This document shows, one piece after another, positions 49,418 to 57,347 of a DNA stretch of 59,060 nucleotides. Source of the DNA: Enterobacterales bacterium (GTDB taxonomy: Bacteria > Pseudomonadota > Gammaproteobacteria > Enterobacterales > Enterobacteriaceae). The stretch's first letter is position 1. Each line of letters opens with the position of its first letter. The stretch spans positions 1 to 59,060 of the forward strand of contig JAATFO010000101.1 of NCBI GenBank assembly GCA_015655145.1, given 5' to 3'. The notes beneath the pieces are model-generated. The model ran no database searches and was not told where the DNA came from. It worked only from the letters and a program-made list of their open reading frames with translations. A program made the translations under genes and the position numbers.

Positions 49418-50340
49418 ACGCTCACCTCCGGAGTAAGAACAATCTGCAGTCCACGATGCGTGGCCTGCCAGAGTGAAAAACTGGCGGGATGGCTCTCACG
49501 TTGTGCATCAAACTTCAGCGTCCCCAACAGGGTTTTCGCAGGAAAATCAGGATACCGGCAGGCAACCTGCAAGGCCGCCATGGTTTCCCAAAAATAGCAT
49601 CCCGGCGTTCCCCCCCAGCGCTGGCGCCAGGCGGCAAACAGTGTGGAAGCCTGTTCGCCGGTGGGTTGCGGGGCTATCGCCGCCACATAAATCTGTCGTG
49701 AAGCTAAGTCGATGCCGCTGGCCAGCAGTGCGGGCACCAGTTTTGCAGAAAACGCATCATCCGCCAGAATCAGACGGGCGCCTTCAGGGGAGCAATGTGC
49801 CCAGAGGAGCGCGCGCTCCAGCGCATAGCGAAAGCTACCGGCAAAAAAAGTCGTCGCCGCTTGTTGTGGGTGCTCTGCCGGTTTTATCGCGGCACTCAGC
49901 CGGTGCGCCACACTTTTACCGTGTACCGAACCATCGTGATCAATGGCCACGGCATCCGACTCCTGAGACGTCAGTAGCGGTAATAACCAGCAAACATAGT
50001 CTTCATCGTTATCACATAAACGCCAGGTTGTAGAATACGTGGTCAGGTGTTTCGCTGTTGCCGCCGGTAAAAACAGGGGCAAATTATGCTGCGCGTACAG
50101 CGGTGCCGCTGCTTCTGCGCAAGCCGAGGCAAAATGCCCGACAATGGCATCGGGTGACCAGGCCACTATCTGCCGGGCGGCTTCAGTGGCTCTCCGGGCA
50201 TCGGCATTATCATCAAACAGTTTCAGCGTGACCTGTGGCGGCAGTAGAAATTCCCGGGCCAGCTCCATGGCACGCAGCCAGGTGATGGTGTGGACGGACT
50301 TGTTTTCGTCCATACAGGCAACGCAGGCCAGCCTGTTCAT
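49414..50340 (-). CDS. Type I periplasmic-binding-protein-fold protein without signal peptide
   Basis: A 308-residue protein with the two-lobe layout of Leu/amide-urea binding proteins (Peripla_BP_6): LKLFDDNADARRATEAARQI and VAWSPDAIVGHFASACAEAA are the first-lobe signature, and PLFLPAATAKHLT follows. The N-terminus (MNRLACVACMDENKSVH) is not a signal peptide, so it should stay in the cytosol, unlike true transport receptors. No ABC permease is in the cluster. It may sense or sequester a pathway amino acid, or have become an enzyme. ATGA overlap with the upstream gene supports the start at 50340; it overlaps the hydrolase by four bases. Confidence 0.8.
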   Translation of the reverse strand: MNRLACVACMDENKSVHTITWLRAMELAREFLLPPQVTLKLFDDNADARRATEAARQIVAWSPDAIVGHFASACAEAAAPLYAQHNLPLFLPAATAKHLTTYSTTWRLCDNDEDYVCWLLPLLTSQESDAVAIDHDGSVHGKSVAHRLSAAIKPAEHPQQAATTFFAGSFRYALERALLWAHCSPEGARLILADDAFSAKLVPALLASGIDLASRQIYVAAIAPQPTGEQASTLFAAWRQRWGGTPGCYFWETMAALQVACRYPDFPAKTLLGTLKFDAQRESHPASFSLWQATHRGLQIVLTPEVSV

Positions 50341-51383
50341 TGCAGATACTCGCAAATCTGTTGGCTGAACTGGCGCGCCGCATCAGGAATATATTTCGCC
50401 CCACGCCCTGAAAAACCACAGAACAGCGCCAGATGGCGTTCGGCTATCAGTCTGGTCTGCGGCAGGAAGTCAGCGGTGTAACCATCATAGCCGTCCCAGC
50501 CATGACTGAGCTGTAACGGGACGTCTGGCAGCATCTGCTGCGCTAACTGCAAATTGGCCGGGTGCACGCCACGGGTCTGCGGCAATGCTGCGGGCGCAGT
50601 TGCATCATGCTGTGGCGCACCGCCGGCAAAAACAAAGGAGGTTGATCCCGGGCGCATATAGCTGCCGCTGTATTCATCGATCAAACAGGTTTGCGGCGCC
50701 TGTGCGCCTGTGCTGTAGAGGGTACTCAGCGGGATTGAGCGACTGAACAGCGGGATTTCGGGGATCAGCGTACGACTGTGGGCGCCCGCTGCCACCACCG
50801 CCAGTCGGGCAGTTAATACCTGGTGCTCAGTATGAACACTGACTCCGTTGCTTTGCGATTCAACACGCTTCACCTGTACGCCTTCCAGCAGTTCCGTGCC
50901 CTGCTCCCGCGCCTGATGCGCCAGTAACTGACAGGCCAACCGGGGGTTAACGTATCCTCCCTGCGGTTCATGAAGAATGCCCGCCTGTGACGGGATATTC
51001 AGTCCCGGCATCACTCTTTGTGCCTGATGGCGGGAAATTAACGCAATGGGATACTCAGACGAAGAAAACGCCCGCAACAGCCCCTGCGCGCCCTGAATAT
51101 GCTCCTCTCTGAGCAGGTAGATAATCCCACACTGACGGAAGATCCCCGGCCAGCGCTGATTCAGCCGCCGCCATTCACGCACGCCACCCACGTTATATTG
51201 CATCAGTGTGGGACTGGGATCGTACACCCGCACAATACCGCGCGAACAGGCGCTGGCACCACCACTACCGGGCTCGGCTGACTCCAACAGCAGAGTGCGC
51301 AGACCCGATTGACTGATATTTTCAGCCAGCGCACTGCCAGCAAGACCGGCACCGATAATAATGATATCCCAGTGGTTCGCCAT
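50337..51383 (-). CDS. DadA/glycine-oxidase-like FAD amine oxidase
   Basis: A 348-residue DAO-fold flavoenzyme. FAD loop IIIIGAGLAGSALAENIS, substrate-side HEPQGGYVNPRLACQLLA, and C-terminal CGFSGRGAKYIPDAARQF. In the s56-p1, triacsin and formycin-type pathways an enzyme of this family oxidises the N-N-linked lysine adduct, so that a hydrazino acid (hydrazinoacetate) is released and a semialdehyde is left. I infer the same role here. It differs from the D-amino acid dehydrogenase at 38732, which belongs to another operon. The start is set by the TAATG junction with the carrier-cupin gene. Confidence 0.87.
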   Translation of the reverse strand: MANHWDIIIIGAGLAGSALAENISQSGLRTLLLESAEPGSGGASACSRGIVRVYDPSPTLMQYNVGGVREWRRLNQRWPGIFRQCGIIYLLREEHIQGAQGLLRAFSSSEYPIALISRHQAQRVMPGLNIPSQAGILHEPQGGYVNPRLACQLLAHQAREQGTELLEGVQVKRVESQSNGVSVHTEHQVLTARLAVVAAGAHSRTLIPEIPLFSRSIPLSTLYSTGAQAPQTCLIDEYSGSYMRPGSTSFVFAGGAPQHDATAPAALPQTRGVHPANLQLAQQMLPDVPLQLSHGWDGYDGYTADFLPQTRLIAERHLALFCGFSGRGAKYIPDAARQFSQQICEYLQ

Positions 51384-52036
51384 TATTGCCCAGCCTTTTC
51401 TTCTTCCTGTGCCAGATAAGCGCGTGCTCCCGTCTGATTCCACCAGATGGTAAAGAAGTGGAAAGATTGGTCGCTGTTGTTACGCACATAGTGATGACTG
51501 CCGCGCGGGATAAAGATTTGGTCGCCCTGGGTAAACGGATACTCTTTACCCTCGATCACCACCAGAGCCTGGCCCTGGATACCGACAAAAAGCTCATCTT
51601 CATCATTCGGCTGGTTGATATGTGGCAGTGTTTCGGTGAGCGGGCGAACGATGCAATAACCAGAGCCGATTGGCGTATTCACATTTTCCCAGGGAAAGGT
51701 GCGAATGCCGTCCAGACCATATTCGTAATGCAGTGCCTGCTGAGAGAAAAATTTGATATTAGCCGGTGCGGCATTGTCAGGCTGGCTGTCGGCGCTGAAC
51801 TTTGCCGCCAGTTCACAGAGATCGCCGATCGTTTTCAGCCCATCGATTTCACTGACAAAATTTTCCAGTTCAACCTGATAATCTGTCGCCAGTGCCAGCA
51901 ACACATTAATGGTGGTCAGGGAATCAATCCCTAATGTGTACAACTCAGTCTCTTCTTGCAGTTGCACGTCCTGCGAAAACGTTACCGTTGCGCGGATAAC
52001 CTTTTCTACACGCGTTAAATAAGCCTGATGACTCAC
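51383..52036 (-). CDS. Acyl carrier protein fused to a cupin domain
   Basis: A 217-residue two-domain protein. Residues 1-80 are a carrier domain with the phosphopantetheine serine Ser39 in TLGIDSLT. Residues about 100-205 are a single cupin: H139 and E148 in LPHINQPNDEDELFVGIQG, G156-type turn, and H181/H182 in PRGSHHYVRN give a likely metal site. In known hydrazine synthetases the cupin is fused to, or works with, the MetRS-like domain; here it is joined to the carrier instead and the MetRS-like protein is separate. This suggests that N-N bond formation or rearrangement takes place next to, or on, the carrier. Overlaps its neighbours by four bases and one base. Confidence 0.9.
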   Translation of the reverse strand: MSHQAYLTRVEKVIRATVTFSQDVQLQEETELYTLGIDSLTTINVLLALATDYQVELENFVSEIDGLKTIGDLCELAAKFSADSQPDNAAPANIKFFSQQALHYEYGLDGIRTFPWENVNTPIGSGYCIVRPLTETLPHINQPNDEDELFVGIQGQALVVIEGKEYPFTQGDQIFIPRGSHHYVRNNSDQSFHFFTIWWNQTGARAYLAQEEEKAGQ

Positions 52037-53661
52037 GCATCACCTCGATTCATTGGAGTAAAACTGCCGCCCTGACGGCGGATGAAATAACGTGACCGTT
52101 GCTGACTTGCAGCATCAACCAGTTGATCTAACAATTTTTTTTCGTCAGTTTTGCCATTGGCGCTTAAATTGACTTCTTCTGCCCAGCCCCATAACGTTGG
52201 CAACATATAACGCGGTAATTCCGCTGCCAGCGAGGTCTCAATATTGACCAGTTCACCGCTTTCTTTGCCAGTAATGACCATGGCGATATGATCTTTGCCG
52301 TCCAGTTGCACTTTACGGATCGCCACGCGCTGAGCGCCACTGGCGGCCAGGCATTTCTGGCGAATCTCGCCGAGGTGAATACGACGGCCGGCAATTTTGA
52401 CTTCATCATCGCGGCGGCCCACGTATAAAATATTGCCGTCCGCCTGGTACAGGCAGATATCACCGGTGCGGTAATAACGCGTGCCCTGATGTTCGAAAAT
52501 GACTTTTTCCGTTTCCTGTGGCTGTCCCAGATAGCCCTTCATCACCAGATCTCCACCAATGCACAGCTCACCGGCAATATCCGTACCCTTCTGAACGTGC
52601 TGATTTTCATCGAGCATCAGGCAGAAAACGTTCTGCAGAGGAACACCAATTGGCCAGCTTATTGTGCGCTGCTCATCCGGTTGTTCAATTTCATAACAAC
52701 AGCACACAATGGTGGTCTCTGTCGGGCCATAGGCATTAATCAGGCGTACCGCTGGCAGATTCTGCTTCCATAAATTGATGATTTTAGGATCGCAAACTTC
52801 AGCCCCGGTCATCACCATTTCCAGCATCGGAAAATGCTCTGCCGTAATGTGTTTGCCATTTTCGGTAATCAGGGAGAGCAGTGTAGAAACGGCGATAAGA
52901 TGGGTGATCTTTTCCCGAATGATGATACTGCGCATGATGGCACCGGCATGTACGCTGGCAAATTGCCAGACAAAAGCCCCCAGTGACAGCGGCAGTAACG
53001 TGTCTTCAATGGAAACATCAAAATGAAACGGCGACAGGCTGAATACGCGCGAATCAGGCGTAAATTGCAGCCATTGATTATGCGCGCCAAAATAGGTTTT
53101 CAGGCTGTTGGCGCTAATTTCAACCCCTTTGGGTTCACCCGTTGATCCTGAGGTAAAAATGATATAAGCCGTATCATCCGACGCATGTTGATATACGGGT
53201 AATATTCCTTCCGCGGGTACAGACCGCCGGCACACCGCGAGTAGCGCTTCGCCACTTAACCAAATCCCCGAGTTATCCAACGGAGGGTGGGAAATAGCCA
53301 GCACGACTGGCGCATCCAGTCGGGCAAGCAGTTTGCGGATACGTGCTTGTGGCAACTGGCCGTCAAGGGGAACATAGACCGCGCCCAGCTTCCAGCCGGC
53401 CACCGCTATCACGGGCATAATGGCGCATTTTTCCGCCAGTACAGGGATGCAGGCCCCCGGTTTCACCCCATTCTGCGACAGCCATAGCGCCAGACTGGTC
53501 GCCATATCATCCAACTGTGCAAAGGTATAACTTTGTTTACCATCGTTGATAGCCAGCTTTTGCGGGTTACGTGATCTGCCGAACGCAAATAATTCGCCCA
53601 GTGGGTAGTCGCTAGTTTGCCCGGCATCGGATTTATAGGCCCAACGAGGTAATATTGTCAT
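52033..53661 (-). CDS. Stand-alone adenylation enzyme (NRPS A-domain type)
   Basis: A 542-residue ANL enzyme with all core motifs: IIFTSGSTGEPKGVEIS (A3), NAYGPTETTI (A5), GELCIGGDLVMKGYLG (A6), YRTGDICLY (A7), VGRRDDEVKIAGRRIHLGEI (A8) and the A10 lysine region SANGKTDEKKLLDQL. It activates an amino or hydrazino acid as AMP ester and should load the carrier protein encoded four bases downstream. In triacsin biosynthesis a comparable ligase loads acylated hydrazinoacetate. The substrate is not read here; the binding-pocket Asp region is FHFDVSIEDTLL. Confidence 0.92.
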   Translation of the reverse strand: MTILPRWAYKSDAGQTSDYPLGELFAFGRSRNPQKLAINDGKQSYTFAQLDDMATSLALWLSQNGVKPGACIPVLAEKCAIMPVIAVAGWKLGAVYVPLDGQLPQARIRKLLARLDAPVVLAISHPPLDNSGIWLSGEALLAVCRRSVPAEGILPVYQHASDDTAYIIFTSGSTGEPKGVEISANSLKTYFGAHNQWLQFTPDSRVFSLSPFHFDVSIEDTLLPLSLGAFVWQFASVHAGAIMRSIIIREKITHLIAVSTLLSLITENGKHITAEHFPMLEMVMTGAEVCDPKIINLWKQNLPAVRLINAYGPTETTIVCCCYEIEQPDEQRTISWPIGVPLQNVFCLMLDENQHVQKGTDIAGELCIGGDLVMKGYLGQPQETEKVIFEHQGTRYYRTGDICLYQADGNILYVGRRDDEVKIAGRRIHLGEIRQKCLAASGAQRVAIRKVQLDGKDHIAMVITGKESGELVNIETSLAAELPRYMLPTLWGWAEEVNLSANGKTDEKKLLDQLVDAASQQRSRYFIRRQGGSFTPMNRGDA

Positions 53662-53720
53662 CGTGATATCCTGTCTGTTTATTTTTTCGGCAAAAAACCA
53701 TCACCACGGCATTATGCCTG

Positions 53721-54185
53721 TCACAGGCGATTCCTCTGGCGCAGCGTAAAGCGGATCTTGTTGAGGCTGGTCGCACCAAGATGCTGATAAAAACCAATAC
53801 CGAGCTGGTTATCCGGCGGCGTCTGCCACTGAATTTCCGCGCACTGCTGCTGTTCAGCAAAATCAATTAAGGTGTTCATTAACTGCCGCCCGATACCCTG
53901 CCCGCGTAAATCTGCGGTTAAATACAGGCAATCCATATAGACAAACGGTGCCGCAGACCACGTGGAGTAATCAATGGTGGCGGATAAATAACCGTGCAGA
54001 TCATCGTTATCACCAGCCACTACCCAGATAAACAATCGGGCGGGCTGGCTGAACAGCACCGTCTGTAAGCGCTGATGCTGGCCGTTATCGCGGTAGCTTA
54101 ACTTCTCGTATTCGGCATGTTCAGCACACAAGACAACCAGCCGGGCAAGATCGTCAGGTTTGACTGGTCGAATATTTAAACCCAT
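53721..54185 (-). CDS. GNAT-family N-acyltransferase
   Basis: A 154-residue GNAT protein similar in layout to diamine acetyltransferases: N-terminal IRPVKPDDLARLVVLCAEHA, central YMDCLYLTADLRGQGIGRQL (acyl-CoA loop QGIG), and C-terminal GIGFYQHLGA. It may mask the terminal nitrogen of a hydrazino acid with an acyl group before loading, as the GNAT N-succinyltransferase does in triacsin assembly, or act as a resistance enzyme by acetylating the product. It overlaps the upstream gene by 10 bases; 59 bases separate it from the adenylation gene. Confidence 0.87.
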   Translation of the reverse strand: MGLNIRPVKPDDLARLVVLCAEHAEYEKLSYRDNGQHQRLQTVLFSQPARLFIWVVAGDNDDLHGYLSATIDYSTWSAAPFVYMDCLYLTADLRGQGIGRQLMNTLIDFAEQQQCAEIQWQTPPDNQLGIGFYQHLGATSLNKIRFTLRQRNRL

Positions 54186-54640
54186 CCGCTGTACCCCTGT
54201 TGCAAATAACGTTGGACATTCGCATCCTCAAGTTTTTCTGTGGTCATCACCTGCGCTATCCAATAGCTACGCTCATAGAACATCACGGCCAGCTCCCAGA
54301 CGCAGGCAATGATTTTTGTGCTGTCTAAGGGCTGTAAGCGGTTTTCATTGTCGAGAGTAAATACCCGGTGGCGCAGCATATTGGCATCGCACCAGGTGCT
54401 GATCAGCAAATAGTGACCGTCATCAGCGGCGTGAATAATGGCAAAGCCAATATGATGTTCTCCGGGAAAATCCGCTTCATCCAGCCCCTGCGTCAGCCAC
54501 TGACGCTGAAGTTCAGCGTCAGGAACCGGCGCCGCCGCCTGCTTTTCGCTGGTGAGGTAATACATTTTTATCTGCGCCTGCCCGATGGCTTGCGTGCCGA
54601 GAAAACTCACCGCGCGTTTCTGATAATTAAGCGGGTTCAT
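54176..54640 (-). CDS. Unrecognised cluster protein, 154 residues
   Basis: I do not recognise a family. The protein is mixed alpha/beta, without signal or membrane segments. It has a His/Asp-rich centre (GEHHIGFAIIHAADDGHYLL), a Trp/Cys stretch (STWCDANMLRHRVFTLD) and an aromatic C-terminus (GYSGWV). It overlaps the MetRS-like gene by 14 bases and the GNAT gene by 10, so it is translated with both, and it was probably selected to work with the MetRS-like protein. The ATG at 54640 is chosen because an upstream extension would lie entirely within the MetRS-like gene. Confidence 0.7.
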   Translation of the reverse strand: MNPLNYQKRAVSFLGTQAIGQAQIKMYYLTSEKQAAAPVPDAELQRQWLTQGLDEADFPGEHHIGFAIIHAADDGHYLLISTWCDANMLRHRVFTLDNENRLQPLDSTKIIACVWELAVMFYERSYWIAQVMTTEKLEDANVQRYLQQGYSGWV

Positions 54641-56087
54641 GGAGTACCCTCGCAGACTGCACGCCGGAGGCGGGTGCAGAGAGGATCGTGCCTGAGAAGT
54701 CAGGGCACAAAGGCTGAACCAGTTCGGCCATGATCTGCCAGGCTTCAGGCGCAACAGACAGTACATCATCCGACTGAATAAACCCGGAAAAATCCAGCAC
54801 GGCCCGCGCCATACCCGCAATCGAAAATGCCTCAAGAGAGGACGCCTGCTGCCAGTTCAGGCAGGCCGGGTGGCTGCGTAAACGCTGCAGTTGTTCGGTG
54901 GCGAGGGTGATGCCGGAATCGGTGACCTGTTCAGCCTGTTTGACCAAAGGCAGGAAGATGTGGTGATACCAGTGCTGAAACTGTTCACGGCTGAAGTTAC
55001 TGACTGCGAATTCAGGTGCGGTTAACGCACTGAACAGGCGGATGGCGTCAGAGGGATATTGCCCGGTCAGATCTTTGATCCAGACAGCGTGCCCGCGGCT
55101 GGTGGAAAAATCTTCACCATCCAGTTTAAGAAAGCGATTAGTAATAAAAGTACCCGGACGAGGCCCGGTTTGATCGGCCAGCAACAAGCTACTGTAGCCA
55201 ACAGCATGGCTGTAGGAACAATCAAAACCCAGCAAATGAACCAACTCAGTATCGGGTGCCCACCACGCGGCAAACTCACCACGTTCAGGATGCGCGGCCA
55301 GATAGCTCTCAACGCAGCTTCTGTAACCAGACAGCCCCATAAACCAGGTATGCAGTGGATAATTATCCAGTGCGGCAATCGGTACACCGGCATCACCCGG
55401 GCGGGTCAACGGCCACTGTTCATTCTCGTTGCTCAACACCTCGTCAAGATAATCTTTCAGACAGGGGCGCAGCGGACGCTGCTGTAAAGCGGCTTTGACC
55501 GCCGGATAATTCTGACCGATCTTCCAGATATGTTGTTTTACCTGCACCGGTTGCATCGCACCCTGGCAGGACATACAGGTCATTGCGGTAATTTTTTCAA
55601 TATCAGGCACGCGGGCGCAGTGTTCACACTGGCTGGTGTCTGACGAGGTTCCACACCAGTTACACTGGGTTCTGCCAAAGCCTTCGTAACCATACAGATT
55701 GCAGGCGGCACAGTAAAAAGTCTTATACGCCTTAAGTTCGATCTGCCCGGCGATCAGCCCCGCATAATGTTCGCCTGAATGCTGATAAGCCGGCGTATCG
55801 GCAGCCTGCATAAAGGTATCAAAACGGATATTAACCAGTTCCAGAGACAACTGCATTGCCTGACGCATCAGGCGGGCATACGCAAAAGGCTTTCTGCGTA
55901 ATGTCTGGGTTTTTCGGGGTAAATAACTTTGATAATCATCGCTATAGGTCACAAACAGCACATCATGTCCCAGCTGTTTGAGTCGCCGTTGCATCACATC
56001 AGCAGCCAGGAAAGGCCCGGAAAGGTGTCCGAGATGGAGATCACCATTTGGCGTTGGCGGGGTTGCTGTAACGATAAACTTTGCCAT
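54627..56087 (-). CDS. Methionyl-tRNA-synthetase-like protein of hydrazine-synthetase type
   Basis: A 486-residue class I synthetase. HLGH at residues 18-21 (HIGH box), eight cysteines in four CxxC pairs at 126/129, 142/145, 154/157 and 171/174 (two zinc knuckles as in MetRS), and a KMSKS-like loop DFSTSRGH at 326-333 in which the first lysine is lost. A reduced helical C-terminal part follows (to 486). It is clearly shorter than E. coli MetRS (677) and its place in a biosynthetic operon rules out housekeeping use. In s56-p1-type pathways the homologous domain activates an amino acid (glycine) and joins it to N-hydroxylysine together with a cupin. First gene of the cluster. I chose 56087, where the conserved N-terminus starts (MAKFIVTATPPTPNGDLHLG). 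Confidence 0.9.
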   Translation of the reverse strand: MAKFIVTATPPTPNGDLHLGHLSGPFLAADVMQRRLKQLGHDVLFVTYSDDYQSYLPRKTQTLRRKPFAYARLMRQAMQLSLELVNIRFDTFMQAADTPAYQHSGEHYAGLIAGQIELKAYKTFYCAACNLYGYEGFGRTQCNWCGTSSDTSQCEHCARVPDIEKITAMTCMSCQGAMQPVQVKQHIWKIGQNYPAVKAALQQRPLRPCLKDYLDEVLSNENEQWPLTRPGDAGVPIAALDNYPLHTWFMGLSGYRSCVESYLAAHPERGEFAAWWAPDTELVHLLGFDCSYSHAVGYSSLLLADQTGPRPGTFITNRFLKLDGEDFSTSRGHAVWIKDLTGQYPSDAIRLFSALTAPEFAVSNFSREQFQHWYHHIFLPLVKQAEQVTDSGITLATEQLQRLRSHPACLNWQQASSLEAFSIAGMARAVLDFSGFIQSDDVLSVAPEAWQIMAELVQPLCPDFSGTILSAPASGVQSARVLHEPA

Positions 56088-56599
56088 GCTTATTATTTCC
56101 CGTGAAAACATAAGAAAAAATTAACCATGTGAGAGGTTTGAATTCAAATGAGAATTTTTCATAACTCCATAATAAACTCATAATTAATTGATTTTAATAC
56201 TTTTCTAAAAAAAGCATAAACGAGCACTTATACCCCACGGTACAACAAAAGCAATGGAATACGCTATATATAGAATGTTCAGGCTTATTTAATTCTGGTT
56301 TTTATGACTTTTTTAAATTAAATAATACTTAATAGTTAAGGGGGTTTATTGTTATCTGATGTTTTCCCGGATATGGCGAGATGAGATGAACAGGCGAGAA
56401 CCGCCGCCTTACTCAGCAAGTGAACGCGCAAAGCGTGATTCCCGCGTGGTATAAAAGAGTAAAAATACTTAACTAAAAGGCGATACCGACAGAATAAAGC
56501 CACTGAAATTAAGTAAATTTCGTGCGAATAGTACAATAAATCACACGATTTCTTCGGATAAAGGTCAACAGCTGTTTGACCCGACAATACAACGTCTGA
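56088..56599. other. Upstream region of the biosynthetic cluster
   Basis: About 500 bases, very AT-rich in the first 250 and presumably holding the cluster promoter. No sharp sigma-70 pair could be picked. An 83-codon frame on the minus strand (56336-56587) has no ribosome site and no family features; I do not count it as a gene. No dedicated regulator gene is seen at this end of the cluster. Confidence 0.5.
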
Positions 56600-56980
56600 C
56601 GGTCACATGCTCAACATCGCTTTCTGGCCTTTGATATTGATGCCCGAAGCCAGGCATACAGATTTGCTGAACACGCGGCTGGCCTGCCGCACTGTCAGAG
56701 CGATACGGTCAGGATAAACAAGGGGATACCGTACATTCCGAGGCCGTGTTTCGCCATTCGGTGACCGGTTCCATCACGGCATCAGTGACCGTTGAGATCA
56801 GTGCCGGCGACACATCCGCGCCATACAGCCCTTTAACCGCGGCGGCGATCTCACGGGTGGTGGCAGTCTTGGGGGACGGGTATTAGCCCCGAATTTTGGC
56901 TGATTTTTCTCATAGCCGAGATGATGGGTCATTTCAGCATTAAGGGCGGCTTCGATGCTGATTTTTTTTAGTCAAGGGGT
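56600..56980 (-). pseudogene. IS256-family (mutator type) transposase remnant
   Basis: On the minus strand three pieces in different frames match the IS256 transposase in order: IEAALNAEMTHHLGYEKNQP, then VKGLYGADVSPALISTVTDA and VMEPVTEWRN, then SVCLASGINIKGQKAML. Gaps and frameshifts between them show it is decayed. It marks the right border of the biosynthetic cluster. Confidence 0.7.
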
Positions 56981-57018
56981 TCTACGCCGGAACTGCCGAA
57001 ATTTCCGGCACGAGGTTT

Positions 57019-57291
57019 TTAGTGATCTTTCGGCACTTCAATGACGCCATCTGCAATGCCTTGTGCCAGTCTTTCCAGCCATTTTGCAAAGCGAAAATAT
57101 CCAGGGTATTGCAGGCAAATGTAGTCCATCTGGACTTTTGAAGCGCTGTCCATTACCCGCTTAAAAGCATCCATATAGTCATAACAGCCCTGTAATAACT
57201 GAGCATCGCCATTTTCTGTCAGAGGAAACCGGCAGGCATAATCATGAACTATTTTCGCCAGCTGTCGCTGTTCTGCGGTTAAGTCGAGCAT
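57019..57291 (-). CDS. Small hypothetical protein downstream of hcp
   Basis: A 90-residue, helix-rich protein with a strong ribosome site (AGGAGG, about four bases before the ATG). Acidic/aromatic composition, no signal peptide, no membrane helix. Segments: LDLTAEQRQLAKIVHDYACR and YPGYFRFAKWLERLAQGIAD. It lies 56 bases after the hcp remnant on the same strand. A gene directly after an orphan hcp is often an Hcp-linked effector, chaperone or immunity protein, but no family is recognised. Confidence 0.6.
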   Translation of the reverse strand: MLDLTAEQRQLAKIVHDYACRFPLTENGDAQLLQGCYDYMDAFKRVMDSASKVQMDYICLQYPGYFRFAKWLERLAQGIADGVIEVPKDH

Positions 57292-57347
57292 TTTACCTCC
57301 TCGTTAGCGTCAGAGGAGGCATTTGCCCCCTCTGATACCCTTCGTCA

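Noticed and set aside
41488..56087. Reading the cluster as a hydroxamate siderophore locus because of the IucD-like hydroxylase and DABA-type aminotransferase
   Set aside because: No IucA/IucC-type synthetase, no hydroxamate-forming NRPS and no TonB-dependent receptor are in the cluster, while MetRS-like, cupin and DadA-like partners fit hydrazine formation better.
41488..56087. Identity with the Vfm quorum-sensing cluster of Dickeya
   Set aside because: Vfm loci carry AraC-type and two-component regulators; none is present here. I cannot exclude shared single genes without a sequence comparison.
56146..56165. Fur-like sequence upstream of the MetRS-like gene
   Set aside because: Only one half-site is convincing; the other half matches poorly in an AT-rich region where chance hits are common.
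41192..56600. tRNA 3'-end direct repeat marking the biosynthetic cluster as an integrated island
   Set aside because: Only a nine-base match (GATTCCCGC near 56437) was found, too short to count as an attachment site, and no integrase gene is present.
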